A stretch of 54,950 bases of DNA from an uncultured Lachnospiraceae bacterium (GCA_900539715.1 UQDA01000017.1:1-54950); one strand, 5' to 3'; shown: positions 15,521-24,370, counted from the stretch's first letter. A program made the numbers and translations. The notes: generated by a model not told the origin, from the sequence alone.

Positions 15521-16207
15521 ATGGAAAAAAAGAAAAATACGGCGGAGACGGTGACTTATGAGAGTATCCGGATGAATGAGGAGATAAATGCGCTGATTGA
15601 AAGAGGAAACAGCGTGCTGGCGGCACTGGGTTACACAGAGCATTCCCGCAGACACGCGGCAAAGGTGGCGGAGCGTGCCGGAGAGATATTGAATCAGACG
15701 GGATACAGCGCCCATGAGGCGGAGCTGGCAAAGATTGCGGGCTATATGCATGATATCGGAAACAGTGTGAACCGCCATGACCATGCGCAGAGCGGCGGGT
15801 TTTTGGCGTGGCAGATATTGCGGGAGCTGGGAATGCCGATGGAGGATGTGCAGCTCATCATGACAGCAATAGGACATCATGACGAGGGAACGGGAACGGC
15901 CGTAGACCCTGTTTCGGCGGCGTTGATACTCGCGGATAAGACGGACGTGCGCAGAAACCGGGTGCAGAATCCGAACGAGGCGGCATTTGATATCCATGAC
16001 AGGGTAAATTACGCCGCACTGTCTTCTGTATTGGAGATACATCAGGATAAGAAAGTGATAGAAATGAAGCTGGAGCTGGATGACACGATATGTACGGTTC
16101 TTGATTATTTTGAAATTTTCCTTCAAAGAATGCTGATGTGCAGACGTGCGGCGGAGGTGCTGGGCTATCAGTTCAAGCTGTATGCAAACGGGAGCAAGCT
16201 GTGCTGA
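15521..16207 (+). CDS. HD-domain phosphohydrolase
   Basis: 228 residues with the HD metal site: HSRRHAAKVAERAG, then MHDIGNSVNRHDHAQSG, GHHDEG, and ALILADKTDVRRNR. HD proteins of this single-domain size hydrolyse phosphate esters of nucleotides or signalling nucleotides; the substrate here is not apparent. ATG 15521 is preferred over the adjacent TTG 15518. A TATAAT at 15460-15465, just after the GNAT stop, could be its -10 box, though the -35 is weak. The next gene has its own promoter. Confidence 0.8.
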   Translation: MEKKKNTAETVTYESIRMNEEINALIERGNSVLAALGYTEHSRRHAAKVAERAGEILNQTGYSAHEAELAKIAGYMHDIGNSVNRHDHAQSGGFLAWQILRELGMPMEDVQLIMTAIGHHDEGTGTAVDPVSAALILADKTDVRRNRVQNPNEAAFDIHDRVNYAALSSVLEIHQDKKVIEMKLELDDTICTVLDYFEIFLQRMLMCRRAAEVLGYQFKLYANGSKLC

Positions 16208-16263
16208 AAGGAATCTGACATTAGGATAGGTCGAAAAGGATAAAAGTACAGGCTTTTAAGGGT

Positions 16264-16292
16264 TTGCGGTTTTTTGACAGAAGTGGTATACT
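16264..16292 (+). promoter_or_regulatory. Predicted promoter of the nucleotidyltransferase-galE unit
   Basis: TTGCGG at 16264-16269, 17-base spacer, TATACT at 16287-16292 with extended TG at 16284-16285. The leader is about 125 bases long. Confidence 0.6.
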
Positions 16293-16423
16293 GTAAAAAA
16301 AAGAATCCGGGCAGGGCAGGTTCGCTCGGTACAAATCAAAAGGCGGATTAACATTTTGACAGGTCTTTGCAACATGCGGGAGTTGTTGGTTTGGACGCTT
16401 TTGGGTAAAATAGGAGGGAACAA

Positions 16424-17341
16424 ATGGAAAAACCGACATTAGTGATTCTGGCGGCCGGAATGGGCAGCCGCTACGGCGGATTAAAGCAGATCGATCCGGT
16501 AGATGACAAGGGTCATAAGATTATCGACTTCTCTATCTATGATGCGGTCAGAGCGGGCTTTGGCAAGGTTGTTTTCATCATTAAGAAGGAAAATGAGAAG
16601 GATTTCCGCGAGTGCGTCGGAGATGCGGTGAGTAAACATATTGCAGTGGATTATGTTTTTCAGGAGCTTGATAAGGTTCCGGAAGGCTTTCAGATTCCGG
16701 AAGGCCGTGTGAAACCCTGGGGAACCGCTCATGCGATCCTGTGCTGCAAGGATGTTGTGAAAGAGCCCTTTGCAGTCATCAACGCAGACGACTATTATGG
16801 AAGAAGCGCTTTTGATGAGCTGTATAAATTCCTGACAACCCATGAAGATGATGAGAAATACCGTTATGCAATGGTTGGCTATCAGCTGGGCAATACACTG
16901 ACGGATAACGGTTCCGTGGCGAGAGGCATTTGTGTGACAGATGACGACGGTTATCTGGTGGAGCTTGCAGAACGTACCAAGATCGTTAAAACCGAAAAGG
17001 CGGCGGCGTTTACCGAGGATGACGGCGAGACCTGGACAGAGGTTGCGTTGGATACGCCTGTATCCATGAATATGTGGGCGTTTTCTCCCAGTATCATCGG
17101 AGAGCTGCAGGCGGCAGTTGACCGCTTCTTTGCAGAAGAAGTGGAAAAGAATCCTCTCAAATCCGAGTGCTTTTTGCCGATAGAGGTTGATAAGCTGTTA
17201 AAGGCAGGAAAGGCTACCGTTGAGGTGCTTCATTCCGCTGACAAGTGGTTTGGCGTGACCTATAAGGAGGATAAGCCTTTCGTAATGGAATCTATCCGGA
17301 ATCTGAAAGATGCCGGCGTTTATCCGGATGTTCTTTGGTAA
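16424..17341 (+). CDS. Sugar-phosphate nucleotidyltransferase family protein
   Basis: 305 residues with the nucleotidyltransferase signature at the N-terminus (ILAAGMGSRYGGLKQIDPV), WGTAHAILCCKDVV, and the metal-binding INADDYYGR. It should activate a sugar 1-phosphate with a nucleoside triphosphate in the cytoplasm. It differs from RmlA and GalU in the motif after the signature, so neither symbol is given. It is 56 bases upstream of galE, which suggests a UDP-hexose role. SD is AGGAGGG, 5 bases before the ATG. Confidence 0.85.
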   Translation: MEKPTLVILAAGMGSRYGGLKQIDPVDDKGHKIIDFSIYDAVRAGFGKVVFIIKKENEKDFRECVGDAVSKHIAVDYVFQELDKVPEGFQIPEGRVKPWGTAHAILCCKDVVKEPFAVINADDYYGRSAFDELYKFLTTHEDDEKYRYAMVGYQLGNTLTDNGSVARGICVTDDDGYLVELAERTKIVKTEKAAAFTEDDGETWTEVALDTPVSMNMWAFSPSIIGELQAAVDRFFAEEVEKNPLKSECFLPIEVDKLLKAGKATVEVLHSADKWFGVTYKEDKPFVMESIRNLKDAGVYPDVLW

Positions 17342-17397
17342 ATCAGTATATAAAGAAGCTGCTTAGAAAGAAGCGGTAAAAAGCGGAGGAAACGAAG

Positions 17398-18414
17398 ATG
17401 GCGATTTTAGTGACAGGCGGCGCCGGTTTTATTGGCAGCCATACGGTGATTGAATTACAGAACGCAGGATATGATGTGGTCGTAGTGGATAATCTGGCGA
17501 ATTCCAGCGAGAAATCTCTGGAGCGTGTGGAAAAGATCACAGGCAAAAAGGTGCCGTTTTACAAGGTGGATATTCTGGACAGAGAAGGCTTGAACGAGGT
17601 GTTTGCAAAAGAGAACATCGATTCCTGTATCCATTTTGCAGGTCTGAAGGCTGTTGGCGAGTCTGTGGCAAAGCCCTGGGAATACTATGAAAACAATATT
17701 GCCGGAACTTTGACGCTGGTTGATGTTATGCGCAGACATAATGTGAAGAACATCATCTTTTCTTCTTCCGCAACCGTATACGGTGACCCTGCGATAATCC
17801 CTATTACAGAGGAATGCCCGAAGGGTCAGTGTACCAATCCTTATGGCTGGACAAAATCCATGCTGGAGCAGATTTTATCAGATATTCAGAAGGCAGATCC
17901 GGAGTGGAATGTGGTACTTTTGCGCTACTTTAATCCGATCGGAGCGCATAAGAGCGGGATGATCGGGGAAAATCCGAATGGCATTCCGAACAATCTGATG
18001 CCTTATATTACACAGGTGGCTGTCGGAAAGCTCAAAGAGCTGGGCGTATTTGGCGATGATTATGATACGCCGGACGGAACGGGCGTGCGTGATTACATCC
18101 ATGTAGTGGATCTGGCAAAGGGGCATGTGAAGGCGCTGAAGAAGCTGGAGGATAATTCCGGACTCAATATTTACAATCTGGGAACCGGACATGGCTACAG
18201 TGTTCTGGATATCGTAAAGAACTTTGAGGCGGCTACGGGAGTAAAGATTCCTTATGTTATCAAGCCCCGCCGCGCAGGAGATATTGCAACCTGCTATTCT
18301 GATGCCTCCAAGGCAGAGAGAGAGCTTGGCTGGAAGGCGGAGTTTGGCATTAAGGAGATGTGCGAGGACTCCTGGAGATGGCAGTCCATGAATCCGAACG
18401 GATATGAGGAGTAA
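17398..18414 (+). CDS. galE: UDP-glucose 4-epimerase
   Basis: Interconverts UDP-glucose and UDP-galactose with bound NAD. 338 residues, normal for GalE. Extended SDR features: GGAGFIGSHTVIEL for NAD binding, SSSATVYGD, and the catalytic Tyr/Lys in YGWTKSMLEQ, followed by LRYFNPIGAH and GTGHGYSVLD. AGCGGAGG lies before the ATG. Co-transcribed with the nucleotidyltransferase; a strong terminator follows. It supplies galactose donors for the surface glycan genes in the window and also serves galactose use. Confidence 0.96.
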   Translation: MAILVTGGAGFIGSHTVIELQNAGYDVVVVDNLANSSEKSLERVEKITGKKVPFYKVDILDREGLNEVFAKENIDSCIHFAGLKAVGESVAKPWEYYENNIAGTLTLVDVMRRHNVKNIIFSSSATVYGDPAIIPITEECPKGQCTNPYGWTKSMLEQILSDIQKADPEWNVVLLRYFNPIGAHKSGMIGENPNGIPNNLMPYITQVAVGKLKELGVFGDDYDTPDGTGVRDYIHVVDLAKGHVKALKKLEDNSGLNIYNLGTGHGYSVLDIVKNFEAATGVKIPYVIKPRRAGDIATCYSDASKAERELGWKAEFGIKEMCEDSWRWQSMNPNGYEE

Positions 18415-18442
18415 GAAAACGAGGGAATCCCGTCGGTTTCTT
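18413..18442 (+). other. Imperfect hairpin overlapping the galE stop
   Basis: AAGAAA, CGA and GGGA pair with TCCC, TCG and TTTCTT, interrupted by a mismatch and a bulge. It begins in the galE stop codon. Confidence 0.4.
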
Positions 18443-18459
18443 AAATAGTATACAGAGGC

Positions 18460-18501
18460 GGCGCTGCTGGCTATCGGGAGATGGCTGCGGCGCTGTTTTT
18501 T
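18460..18501 (+). terminator. galE terminator
   Basis: 15-bp stem with one bulged T: GGCGCTGC/GCGGCGCT outside and GGCTATC/GATGGCT inside, loop GGGA, then G and TTTTTT at 18496-18501. Confidence 0.75.
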
Positions 18502-18648
18502 ACTGGATAGGAAAGTTTATTTCCTGTCGTATAAAAAACATGATCATGCGTACTTGCGTGAAAGAGATTACCTGACGTCAGTGTTTGCGTTACACGCGAA
18601 CGTGCGCCCGCGCGGGTATGCGCCGAGGCGTACATTATTTTAGGAAAA
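18496..18648 (+). repeat. Terminator-tail element, diverged full copy
   Basis: Begins in the galE terminator T-run. Arms TTTTTTACTGGATAGGAAA and TTTCCTGTCGTATAAAAAA pair imperfectly. The tail CATGATCATGCGTAC follows, then a GC-rich middle and a closing hairpin around 18617-18634 (GTATGCGCC GA GGCGTACAT). The promoter of the next gene begins at 18653. It has the same order as the 10833 copy, with many substitutions. Confidence 0.65.
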
Positions 18649-18652
18649 ATGA

Positions 18653-18681
18653 TTGTACAGAATATGCAGGCATGTTAAAAT
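18653..18681 (+). promoter_or_regulatory. Predicted promoter of msrC-nth
   Basis: TTGTAC at 18653-18658, 17 bases, TAAAAT at 18676-18681 with extended TG at 18673-18674. Confidence 0.65.
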
Positions 18682-18733
18682 GCAGACAGAAAGTATCTGG
18701 AAAAGGGAAAGAACGAGGGATAGGAAAGCGTAA

Positions 18734-19183
18734 ATGACGAAACAATATGAACAGCTGACAGAGCATCTTGCGGCAATAGTGGATGCAGAGTGGCCGATGA
18801 TGAGCAATCTGAGCAATGCCGCCGCAGTTTTATATAATGGGATGGACAGGATAAATTGGGCGGGATTTTATCTGGAGCAGGAGGGTGTCCTCTGGCTGGG
18901 GCCTTTTCAGGGGAAACCGGCGTGCGTGCAGATCGGAGAAGGTAAGGGGGTATGCGGGACAGCGCTGCAGCAGCGCAGGGTGCTCAGGGTGGAGGACGTC
19001 CATCAGTTTCCGGGCCATATCGCCTGTGACAGCGCATCGAGATCAGAAATCGTGCTTCCGCTGTACCGGGGCGAGGAGTTGATAGGCGTTCTGGATATCG
19101 ACAGCCCGGAGACAGGGCGTTTTACAAAAGAAGATGAGGAAGGGCTTTTGGAGGTAACAGAGATTCTCCGTAAAGTATTATAA
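18734..19183 (+). CDS. msrC: Free methionine-(R)-sulfoxide reductase (GAF domain)
   Basis: Repairs free Met-R-sulfoxide with thioredoxin-type electrons in the cytoplasm. 149 residues made of a single GAF domain. The three cysteines of the family are present in PACVQIGEGKGVCGTA and GHIACDSASRSE; the middle and last act in catalysis and resolution. The WAGFYL segment and IGVLDIDSPETGRF ending are also typical. The endonuclease III gene starts 9 bases after its stop, so both belong to one oxidative-damage unit. Confidence 0.9.
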   Translation: MTKQYEQLTEHLAAIVDAEWPMMSNLSNAAAVLYNGMDRINWAGFYLEQEGVLWLGPFQGKPACVQIGEGKGVCGTALQQRRVLRVEDVHQFPGHIACDSASRSEIVLPLYRGEELIGVLDIDSPETGRFTKEDEEGLLEVTEILRKVL

Positions 19184-19192
19184 AATATATAG

Positions 19193-19828
19193 ATGAAACA
19201 GCAGACAAAGAAAAATGTACCGGCAGTGCTGGAATGGCTGGACCGGACATACGGAGTGGAGAAAGAGACTTTTTATCATAAGCAGGACTGGCAGCTTCTC
19301 ACAGCTATCATGCTGAGCGCCCAGAGTACGGATAAGCAGGTGGAGGAAGTTCTCCCGGATTTGTTTGAATGTTTTCCGGAGGCAGAGGATGCGGCACAAG
19401 CCTCGCCGGAAGCGATAGAGGAAAAAATACGGTCGATAGGTCTTTATAAAAGCAAGGCAAAAAATATAAAAAAATGTTGCACGCAGCTTGTGGAGCAGTA
19501 TGGGGGAAAGGTTCCTGCAGATCTGGATGAGCTTGTAAAGCTGTCGGGAGTCGGACGCAAGACGGCAACGCTTTTTTTGGCGGATGCCTATGGGATTCCG
19601 GGTGTGACGGTGGATACGCATGTATTCCGTATCTCACATCGTCTCGGTTGGGCTGAGGGGAAAGACCCGGTAAAAACGGAGCAGGAGCTCATGCAGGTTT
19701 TGCCGGAGGAGCATTGGAACAGGATAAATTTTCAGCTCATTTATCATGGGAGGAGCATTTGTACGGCGAGGACGGCAAAGTGCGGGCAGTGCGGTTTAAA
19801 TGCTTTGTGTGAGAAGCGTCTGGGATGA
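19193..19828 (+). CDS. nth: Endonuclease III
   Basis: Iron-sulfur DNA glycosylase/AP lyase removing oxidised pyrimidines. 211 residues. The helix-hairpin-helix with the catalytic Lys is LSGVGRKTA, the catalytic Asp is in VDTHVFRISHRLG, and the C-terminal [4Fe-4S] ligands follow the pattern C-x6-C-x2-C-x5-C (from CTARTAKC to CEKR). No clear SD precedes ATG 19193 (AAAATATATAG), so translation may be coupled to msrC. Confidence 0.96.
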   Translation: MKQQTKKNVPAVLEWLDRTYGVEKETFYHKQDWQLLTAIMLSAQSTDKQVEEVLPDLFECFPEAEDAAQASPEAIEEKIRSIGLYKSKAKNIKKCCTQLVEQYGGKVPADLDELVKLSGVGRKTATLFLADAYGIPGVTVDTHVFRISHRLGWAEGKDPVKTEQELMQVLPEEHWNRINFQLIYHGRSICTARTAKCGQCGLNALCEKRLG

Positions 19829-19857
19829 TAGTCCTGATGCGTGTAAAATGCTGTGAG

Positions 19858-19886
19858 TTGCAATCCGCAAAAACATATGGTAAGAT
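19858..19886 (+). promoter_or_regulatory. Predicted pseB promoter
   Basis: TTGCAA at 19858-19863, 17 bases, TAAGAT at 19881-19886 with extended TG at 19878-19879. Confidence 0.65.
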
Positions 19887-19978
19887 GAACAAAGATTGAG
19901 AAATGCAGTACAGGTATGCCCTTGAAGGGCGAATAACCGCGCCGCGTGCGTGCAGAGAATAAATGGAGGCATGGATAC

Positions 19979-20974
19979 ATGTTATTGAATGATAAGACGA
20001 TTCTGATCACAGGAGGAACAGGTTCTTTTGGCAAATATTTTACAAGATATGTCATGGAACATTATAACCCCAGGAAGATAATCATTTATTCCAGAGACGA
20101 GTTCAAGCAGTGGATGATGCAGAACGAGTTTAAAGAATATGAAGATAAGCTGAGATTTTTTATCGGGGATGTAAGAGACCAGGAGCGTCTGCGTCGTGCC
20201 TTTGAAGGCGTGGACTACGTAATACATGCGGCGGCATTAAAGCAGGTTCCGGCGTGCGAATACAACCCTAACGAAGCGATCAAGACGAATATCCACGGCG
20301 CAATGAATGTGATAGAGGCTTCTCTTGACGCAGGGGTAAAGAAGGTTGTTGCCCTGTCCACGGACAAGGCAGTAAATCCTGTTAACCTTTACGGCGGGAC
20401 AAAGCTTGTGAGCGACAAGCTGTTTGTAGCGGCGAATGCATATGTAGGCAATAAAGACGTAAACTTTTCCATCGTGCGTTATGGTAATGTTGCGGGAAGC
20501 CGCGGCTCTATCATTCCGCTGTTCCGCGATATCATTGCAAAGGGCGGGACGGAGCTGCCTATCACGGATGTTCGCATGACGCGCTTCTGGATCAGTCTGG
20601 AAGAGGGCATCGAACTGGTGATAAAGGCACTGGAAGAGGCAAAGGGCGGCGAGACGTTTATCAGCAAAATTCCTTCCTTTAAGATAACAGATCTGGCAGA
20701 GGCGATGCTGCCCGGCTGTAAGATTAAGGAAATAGGTATCCGCCCCGGTGAGAAGCTGCATGAGATAATGGTTACAACAGAGGATTCCTTTACTACTTAT
20801 GAATATGACAGGCATTTCATCGTATATCCTCAGATGACATGGAACAATAAGCAGCAGCCCGATATGAGCGGCCGCAAGGTGGAAGAGGGATTTTCGTACA
20901 GCTCAGGCAGCAATACGGAGTGGCTGTCTGTGGAGCAGCTCCGCGAGCTGTTAAAGACAACGGGAACAGTATAA
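19979..20974 (+). CDS. pseB: UDP-GlcNAc 4,6-dehydratase (inverting), PseB type
   Basis: First step of CMP-pseudaminic acid synthesis: dehydrates and epimerises UDP-GlcNAc. 331 residues, an extended SDR. Motifs are ILITGGTGSFGKYF, IYSRDEFKQWMM, AALKQVPACEYNP, STDKAVNPVNLYG with the altered catalytic triad of this family (Asp-Lys after Thr), and KLHEIM near the end. ATG 19979 is in frame and has GGAGG 10 bases upstream. Own promoter and terminator. The later-step genes pseF, pseI and pseG are on the opposite strand 1.3 kb on; pseC and pseH are not in the window. Confidence 0.93.
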   Translation: MLLNDKTILITGGTGSFGKYFTRYVMEHYNPRKIIIYSRDEFKQWMMQNEFKEYEDKLRFFIGDVRDQERLRRAFEGVDYVIHAAALKQVPACEYNPNEAIKTNIHGAMNVIEASLDAGVKKVVALSTDKAVNPVNLYGGTKLVSDKLFVAANAYVGNKDVNFSIVRYGNVAGSRGSIIPLFRDIIAKGGTELPITDVRMTRFWISLEEGIELVIKALEEAKGGETFISKIPSFKITDLAEAMLPGCKIKEIGIRPGEKLHEIMVTTEDSFTTYEYDRHFIVYPQMTWNNKQQPDMSGRKVEEGFSYSSGSNTEWLSVEQLRELLKTTGTV

Positions 20975-20985
20975 ATATTATGAGG

Positions 20986-21018
20986 CTGCTGCAGCAGATG
21001 TTGCAGCAGTTTTTTTTT
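20986..21018 (+). terminator. pseB terminator
   Basis: CTGCTGCA (20986-20993) with TGCAGCAG (21002-21009), 8-base loop, followed by nine T. Confidence 0.85.
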
Positions 21019-21070
21019 CAACAGGAAAGTTCCTTTCCTATCGAAAAAACGATCATGCGCCAAGACACAC
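21010..21070 (+). repeat. Terminator-tail element, short copy
   Basis: From the pseB terminator T-run: CAACAGGAAAG, spacer, CTTTCCTATCGAAAAAA, then the tail CGATCATGCGCCAAG. The GC-rich part and closing hairpin are missing. Confidence 0.6.
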
Positions 21071-21072
21071 AC

Positions 21073-21100
21073 TTGTTTAACATAATTATGTGCATATTTT
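21073..21100 (+). promoter_or_regulatory. Possible promoter of the GT2 gene
   Basis: TTGTTT at 21073-21078 and TATTTT at 21095-21100, 16 bases apart, just after the repeat element. Confidence 0.35.
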
Positions 21101-21128
21101 TCATGCATACGGAGAAAGGGGAGGGCTT

Positions 21129-22157
21129 ATGAAACTGAGCATTATCGTGCCTGTATACAATATGGCGGCGGACGGCAAGCTGGAATATTGTTTGGATTCG
21201 CTGGCGGCACAGACCATCGGGGATTACGAGGTCATTACTGTGGACGATGCGTCTACGGATAATTCACTGGAGATTTTGCAGAAATATGAAAAAAAATATC
21301 CGGATAGATTCCGGGCGGTGCATTCGGAAGTAAATAAGCGTCAGGGTGGTGCAAAAAATATAGGGCTTTCAATGGCCAGGGGTGAGTGGATAGGATTTAT
21401 AGACAGCGACGACTGGATAGTGCCGGATATGTATGAACGGCTCATAGGACGTGCAGAGGAAACGGAAGCAGATATGGCGGGCTGCGATTACTGTTTGACG
21501 GGAGAACACAGCATGAAGCCGGGAAAGCAGGTCGCGAACGGAAAAATGGAGCAGAGCGGCATTTTGGATGAAGAAAAGAAACGCCTGCTTATTCTGGACG
21601 GGGGAAGCCTTGTGGTAAAGGTGTACCGGAGAGAGATTTTTATGGATACGGGAATCCGTTTTCCGGAGCATATCTTTTATGAGGATAATGCGGTAGGAGA
21701 CGCCATACTGCTTTCTGCAAGGCATTATGAATATATTCCTGAGCCGATGTATTATTATTATCAGCATGAGGCGTCTACCGTTCACACGATAAGCAGGGAG
21801 CGCTGTGAGGACAGGATGGCGGCAGGACGCGGGATATTGGAAAATGCAAAAAAGTTTGGATATCTGGAGACGTTTCGGAATGAGATATGCTTTGAATATA
21901 CGATGCTGTTTTATGTGAACACTCTTTTTTCATATATGGTAGGAAGCGGGAAAAAGTCAGCTTTCTTTGTGAAAAAAATGGGCGATGAGCTAAGAGAAGC
22001 ATTTCCGGATTTTATGGAAAATCCATATTATCAGGAGCGTGTCAATCCGGAACAGAAAAAAATGATAGCGATGCAGCAGAAATGCACATGGGGATTTATG
22101 CTGTACCATAAGCTGCTGTGGACGTGGAGAGGACTGCGGAAGCGGTTGGGGAGATAA
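21129..22157 (+). CDS. Family 2 glycosyltransferase
   Basis: 342 residues. GT-A fold N-terminus: LSIIVPVYNM, VDDASTDNSLEIL, GGAKNIGLSMARGEW and the metal-binding DSDDW. A C-terminal helical region follows, with FPEHIFYEDN and an aromatic YYYYQHEAS stretch typical of surface-polysaccharide glycosyltransferases. There is no transmembrane anchor. It uses a nucleotide-activated sugar, and the pse genes on both sides make an involvement in a pseudaminic-acid-containing glycan plausible but unproven. ATG 21129 follows AAAGGGGAGG. Confidence 0.88.
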   Translation: MKLSIIVPVYNMAADGKLEYCLDSLAAQTIGDYEVITVDDASTDNSLEILQKYEKKYPDRFRAVHSEVNKRQGGAKNIGLSMARGEWIGFIDSDDWIVPDMYERLIGRAEETEADMAGCDYCLTGEHSMKPGKQVANGKMEQSGILDEEKKRLLILDGGSLVVKVYRREIFMDTGIRFPEHIFYEDNAVGDAILLSARHYEYIPEPMYYYYQHEASTVHTISRERCEDRMAAGRGILENAKKFGYLETFRNEICFEYTMLFYVNTLFSYMVGSGKKSAFFVKKMGDELREAFPDFMENPYYQERVNPEQKKMIAMQQKCTWGFMLYHKLLWTWRGLRKRLGR

Positions 22158-22197
22158 GGCTTTTGATATCTGTCCGTGTCCGGATATATTTATAAAC

Positions 22198-22236
22198 AAA
22201 GCCGCAGGACGGGATAGTTTTCCGACCTGCGGCTTT
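22198..22236. terminator. Bidirectional terminator between GT2 and pseG
   Basis: Perfect 11-bp stem AAAGCCGCAGG (22198-22208) with CCTGCGGCTTT (22226-22236), 17-base loop. It serves the two convergent units. Confidence 0.85.
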
Positions 22237-22256
22237 GTCATTTTGTATGATTATGC
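22236..22256 (+). repeat. Tail fragment of the terminator-tail element
   Basis: Right after the bidirectional terminator, TGTATGATTATGCGCCCAC matches the GATTATGCGC tail of the dispersed element; no arms are present. Confidence 0.35.
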
Positions 22257-22283
22257 GCCCACTTTTTCAAGAAACCTAAAAAT

Positions 22284-23339
22284 TTAATTTGCGGTTTTTG
22301 TCAGCGCCTCTGCGATACGGTCGGCCCCTGCGCCGTCGATTGCCATTTTCATGCGGGAGGACTGCTCGTGGCGTGCGGCGGGGACGGTCATAAGTCCCTC
22401 CAGCGCCGCTATGGCATTACCGAAAAAGTCGGGATGGTTGCGGATATCGCCTACGTAAGGAATGAGTCCTGCCTGGGAAAATGCCAGTACGCCGGGAATC
22501 TGATTGTCAGCCATGGTGTAGCTGACGGAAGGGACGCCGACGGCGCAAAGCTCGTAAAGAGTCGTCCCGCCTGCCGAAAAGGCGAGGTCACAGGAGGACA
22601 TCAGGGAAGCCATGTCCGAAATCCCTTCGCAGGGTACGATACGGGCATCTGCCTCAGCCATGGACAAAAGCTCTGCGCGATGAACGTGCATCGGTCCGGT
22701 GAGAACATGGAACGTCACATCCTTCCAGAGAGGAGAGGCAGAAAGGCGCTTTAAAAGCCCGCCTGCGATGTTGAACGGATCGGTTCCGCCGGTAGATATA
22801 AAAAGGTCTTTGACAGTATCCCATACATGATAGGGGCAGGCGGAAAACTGTTCCCGCAGCGGGGTATAGGAAATTCCGGTCAACAGGCGGTCAGCTTTTT
22901 GGTAAAAGCTATTATCTACGGTCAGGTCATAATTTATGACAAGGTCTGCCGGAGGGTCGAATGCCTGAAGGTCGTCGATGTAGGCAGTCTGCGTAAGCTC
23001 CCTGAGTGCGGAAAGATAATGCGGCGTGGCAAAATAGGAATCTACCAGAACAGCGGCTGCATTGTGCGCGGAAAGGATGCTTTGCATAACGGGCAGCTCC
23101 TGTTCGGGATTTTTATAATCTGTCTGGAGCTGCAGGATAGGAAAGGCATGCTCCGTCCGTTCCTGCAGAGTAAACATACCTGTGAGCAGGGAGACGGAGA
23201 GACTGTCCGAAACAATGAAGGCAGCTGCCGCTTTTCGTCTGCGGAGCGCACGCGCGATGGAAAGACAGCGCATCAGATGTCCGGTGGCAATATCCTCATT
23301 TCCGTCTGCGCGCAGATAGACTAACGGATGATATCCCAT
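22284..23339 (-). CDS. pseG: UDP-2,4-diacetamido-2,4,6-trideoxy-beta-L-altropyranose hydrolase
   Basis: Fourth step of pseudaminic acid synthesis: removes UDP from the diacetamido sugar. 351 residues. The N-terminal LRADGNEDIATGHLMRCL and IARALRRR segment is the PseG signature with its catalytic His, and the C-terminal half (ISTGGTDPFN, LAFSAGGTTLYELCAVGVPSV) is the MurG-like nucleotide-binding fold. The start overlaps the pseI end by 19 bases, so translation is probably coupled. It is the last gene of the pncB-degV-pseF-pseI-pseG unit. Confidence 0.93.
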   Translation of the reverse strand: MGYHPLVYLRADGNEDIATGHLMRCLSIARALRRRKAAAAFIVSDSLSVSLLTGMFTLQERTEHAFPILQLQTDYKNPEQELPVMQSILSAHNAAAVLVDSYFATPHYLSALRELTQTAYIDDLQAFDPPADLVINYDLTVDNSFYQKADRLLTGISYTPLREQFSACPYHVWDTVKDLFISTGGTDPFNIAGGLLKRLSASPLWKDVTFHVLTGPMHVHRAELLSMAEADARIVPCEGISDMASLMSSCDLAFSAGGTTLYELCAVGVPSVSYTMADNQIPGVLAFSQAGLIPYVGDIRNHPDFFGNAIAALEGLMTVPAARHEQSSRMKMAIDGAGADRIAEALTKTAN

Positions 23340-24370
23340 GACAGCGGCGTCCCCTTTCCTATCGGGCAGGAAGCCTTTTTGCCCAGTATTTGTTCATAAT
23401 ACATTGTGTGAAGTCCGTATCCGGGGCGGATGGAGCGCACGTTTTCCGTAGTAAAGATTTCGCCTTCCTCCATATCCTTTACGACGAAAAGGGAGCGGGA
23501 GCCGTCTCTTTCTTTTTCCTGTTTCGGGGTAAGTCGGTATTCGGATGATCCGAGGGCTTTTTCAAGGATGCGGATGTGCTCCGTCATCTGCCTGAATTCT
23601 TCCGGCTCCATGGAAAATGCTCCGTCCGGACCGCCGTCTGCGCGCCGCAGCGTAAGATGCTTTTCGACCATTTTTGCGCCGAGAGTGACCGCTCCGGCAG
23701 GGACAGCAGAGCCCATCGTATGGTCGGAAAGCCCGGTTAGGCAGCCAAAAGTCTGTGACAGCGTAGGGATGACGCGCAGGTTGACATCCTCATAGGGGGT
23801 AGGATATGCAGAAACGCATTTTAAAAGAATGATATCCTCATTGCCTTCTTCGCGGCAGACGGAAATCGCCCGCTCGATATCGTCCAGATGGGCGATTCCG
23901 GTCGCAAATATCACAGGTTTGTGCAGACGGGCCACTTTGCGTATGAGAGGAATATCGTTTATCTCATAGGAAGCTATCTTATAGGCAGGGGCATCCAGTT
24001 CTTCCAGAAAATCGACAGCTGTAGCATCGAAGGGGGAAGAAAAGCATATCAGCCCCAGTTTTTTTGCTTCGGCAAAAAGGCCGGCATGCCATTCCCAAGG
24101 GGTATAGGCCTGTTTATAGAGCTCGTATTCGGTCATGCCGTCCCAGAGACCGCCCTTGTTTACAAAATAGTCCGCATCGCTGTCCACAGTCATTGTGGCG
24201 GCGGTATAGGTCTGCAGCTTTATGGCGTCTGCGCCCGCTTCTTTTGCGGCATGGATGATTTCCACGGCGCGGTTATAGTCCTGCAGGTGGTTGGCGGACA
24301 TTTCCGCTACGATAAATGTGGGAGAATCAGCAGAGATATGCTTTCCTCCCAGAATGATTTCTTTATTCAT
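23321..24370 (-). CDS. pseI: Pseudaminic acid synthase
   Basis: Condenses the PseG product with phosphoenolpyruvate to form pseudaminic acid. 349 residues, a NeuB-type TIM barrel followed by an antifreeze-like SAF domain. Diagnostic stretches are FIVAEMSANHLQDYNRA, ADAIKLQTYTAATMT, LWDGMTEYELYKQAYTPWEWH (a PseI rather than NeuB pattern, residues ~80-100) and LSDHTMGSAVP. The SAF part contains RSLFVVKDMEEGE and RPGYGL. The ATG overlaps the pseF stop by 8 bases. Confidence 0.95.
   Translation of the reverse strand: MNKEIILGGKHISADSPTFIVAEMSANHLQDYNRAVEIIHAAKEAGADAIKLQTYTAATMTVDSDADYFVNKGGLWDGMTEYELYKQAYTPWEWHAGLFAEAKKLGLICFSSPFDATAVDFLEELDAPAYKIASYEINDIPLIRKVARLHKPVIFATGIAHLDDIERAISVCREEGNEDIILLKCVSAYPTPYEDVNLRVIPTLSQTFGCLTGLSDHTMGSAVPAGAVTLGAKMVEKHLTLRRADGGPDGAFSMEPEEFRQMTEHIRILEKALGSSEYRLTPKQEKERDGSRSLFVVKDMEEGEIFTTENVRSIRPGYGLHTMYYEQILGKKASCPIGKGTPLSWDIIR

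Noticed and set aside
16356..16411. Second promoter before the nucleotidyltransferase gene (TTGACA at 16356, TAAAAT at 16406)
   Set aside because: Spacing is far too long (44 bases); the nearer TTGGAC gives only 9 bases.
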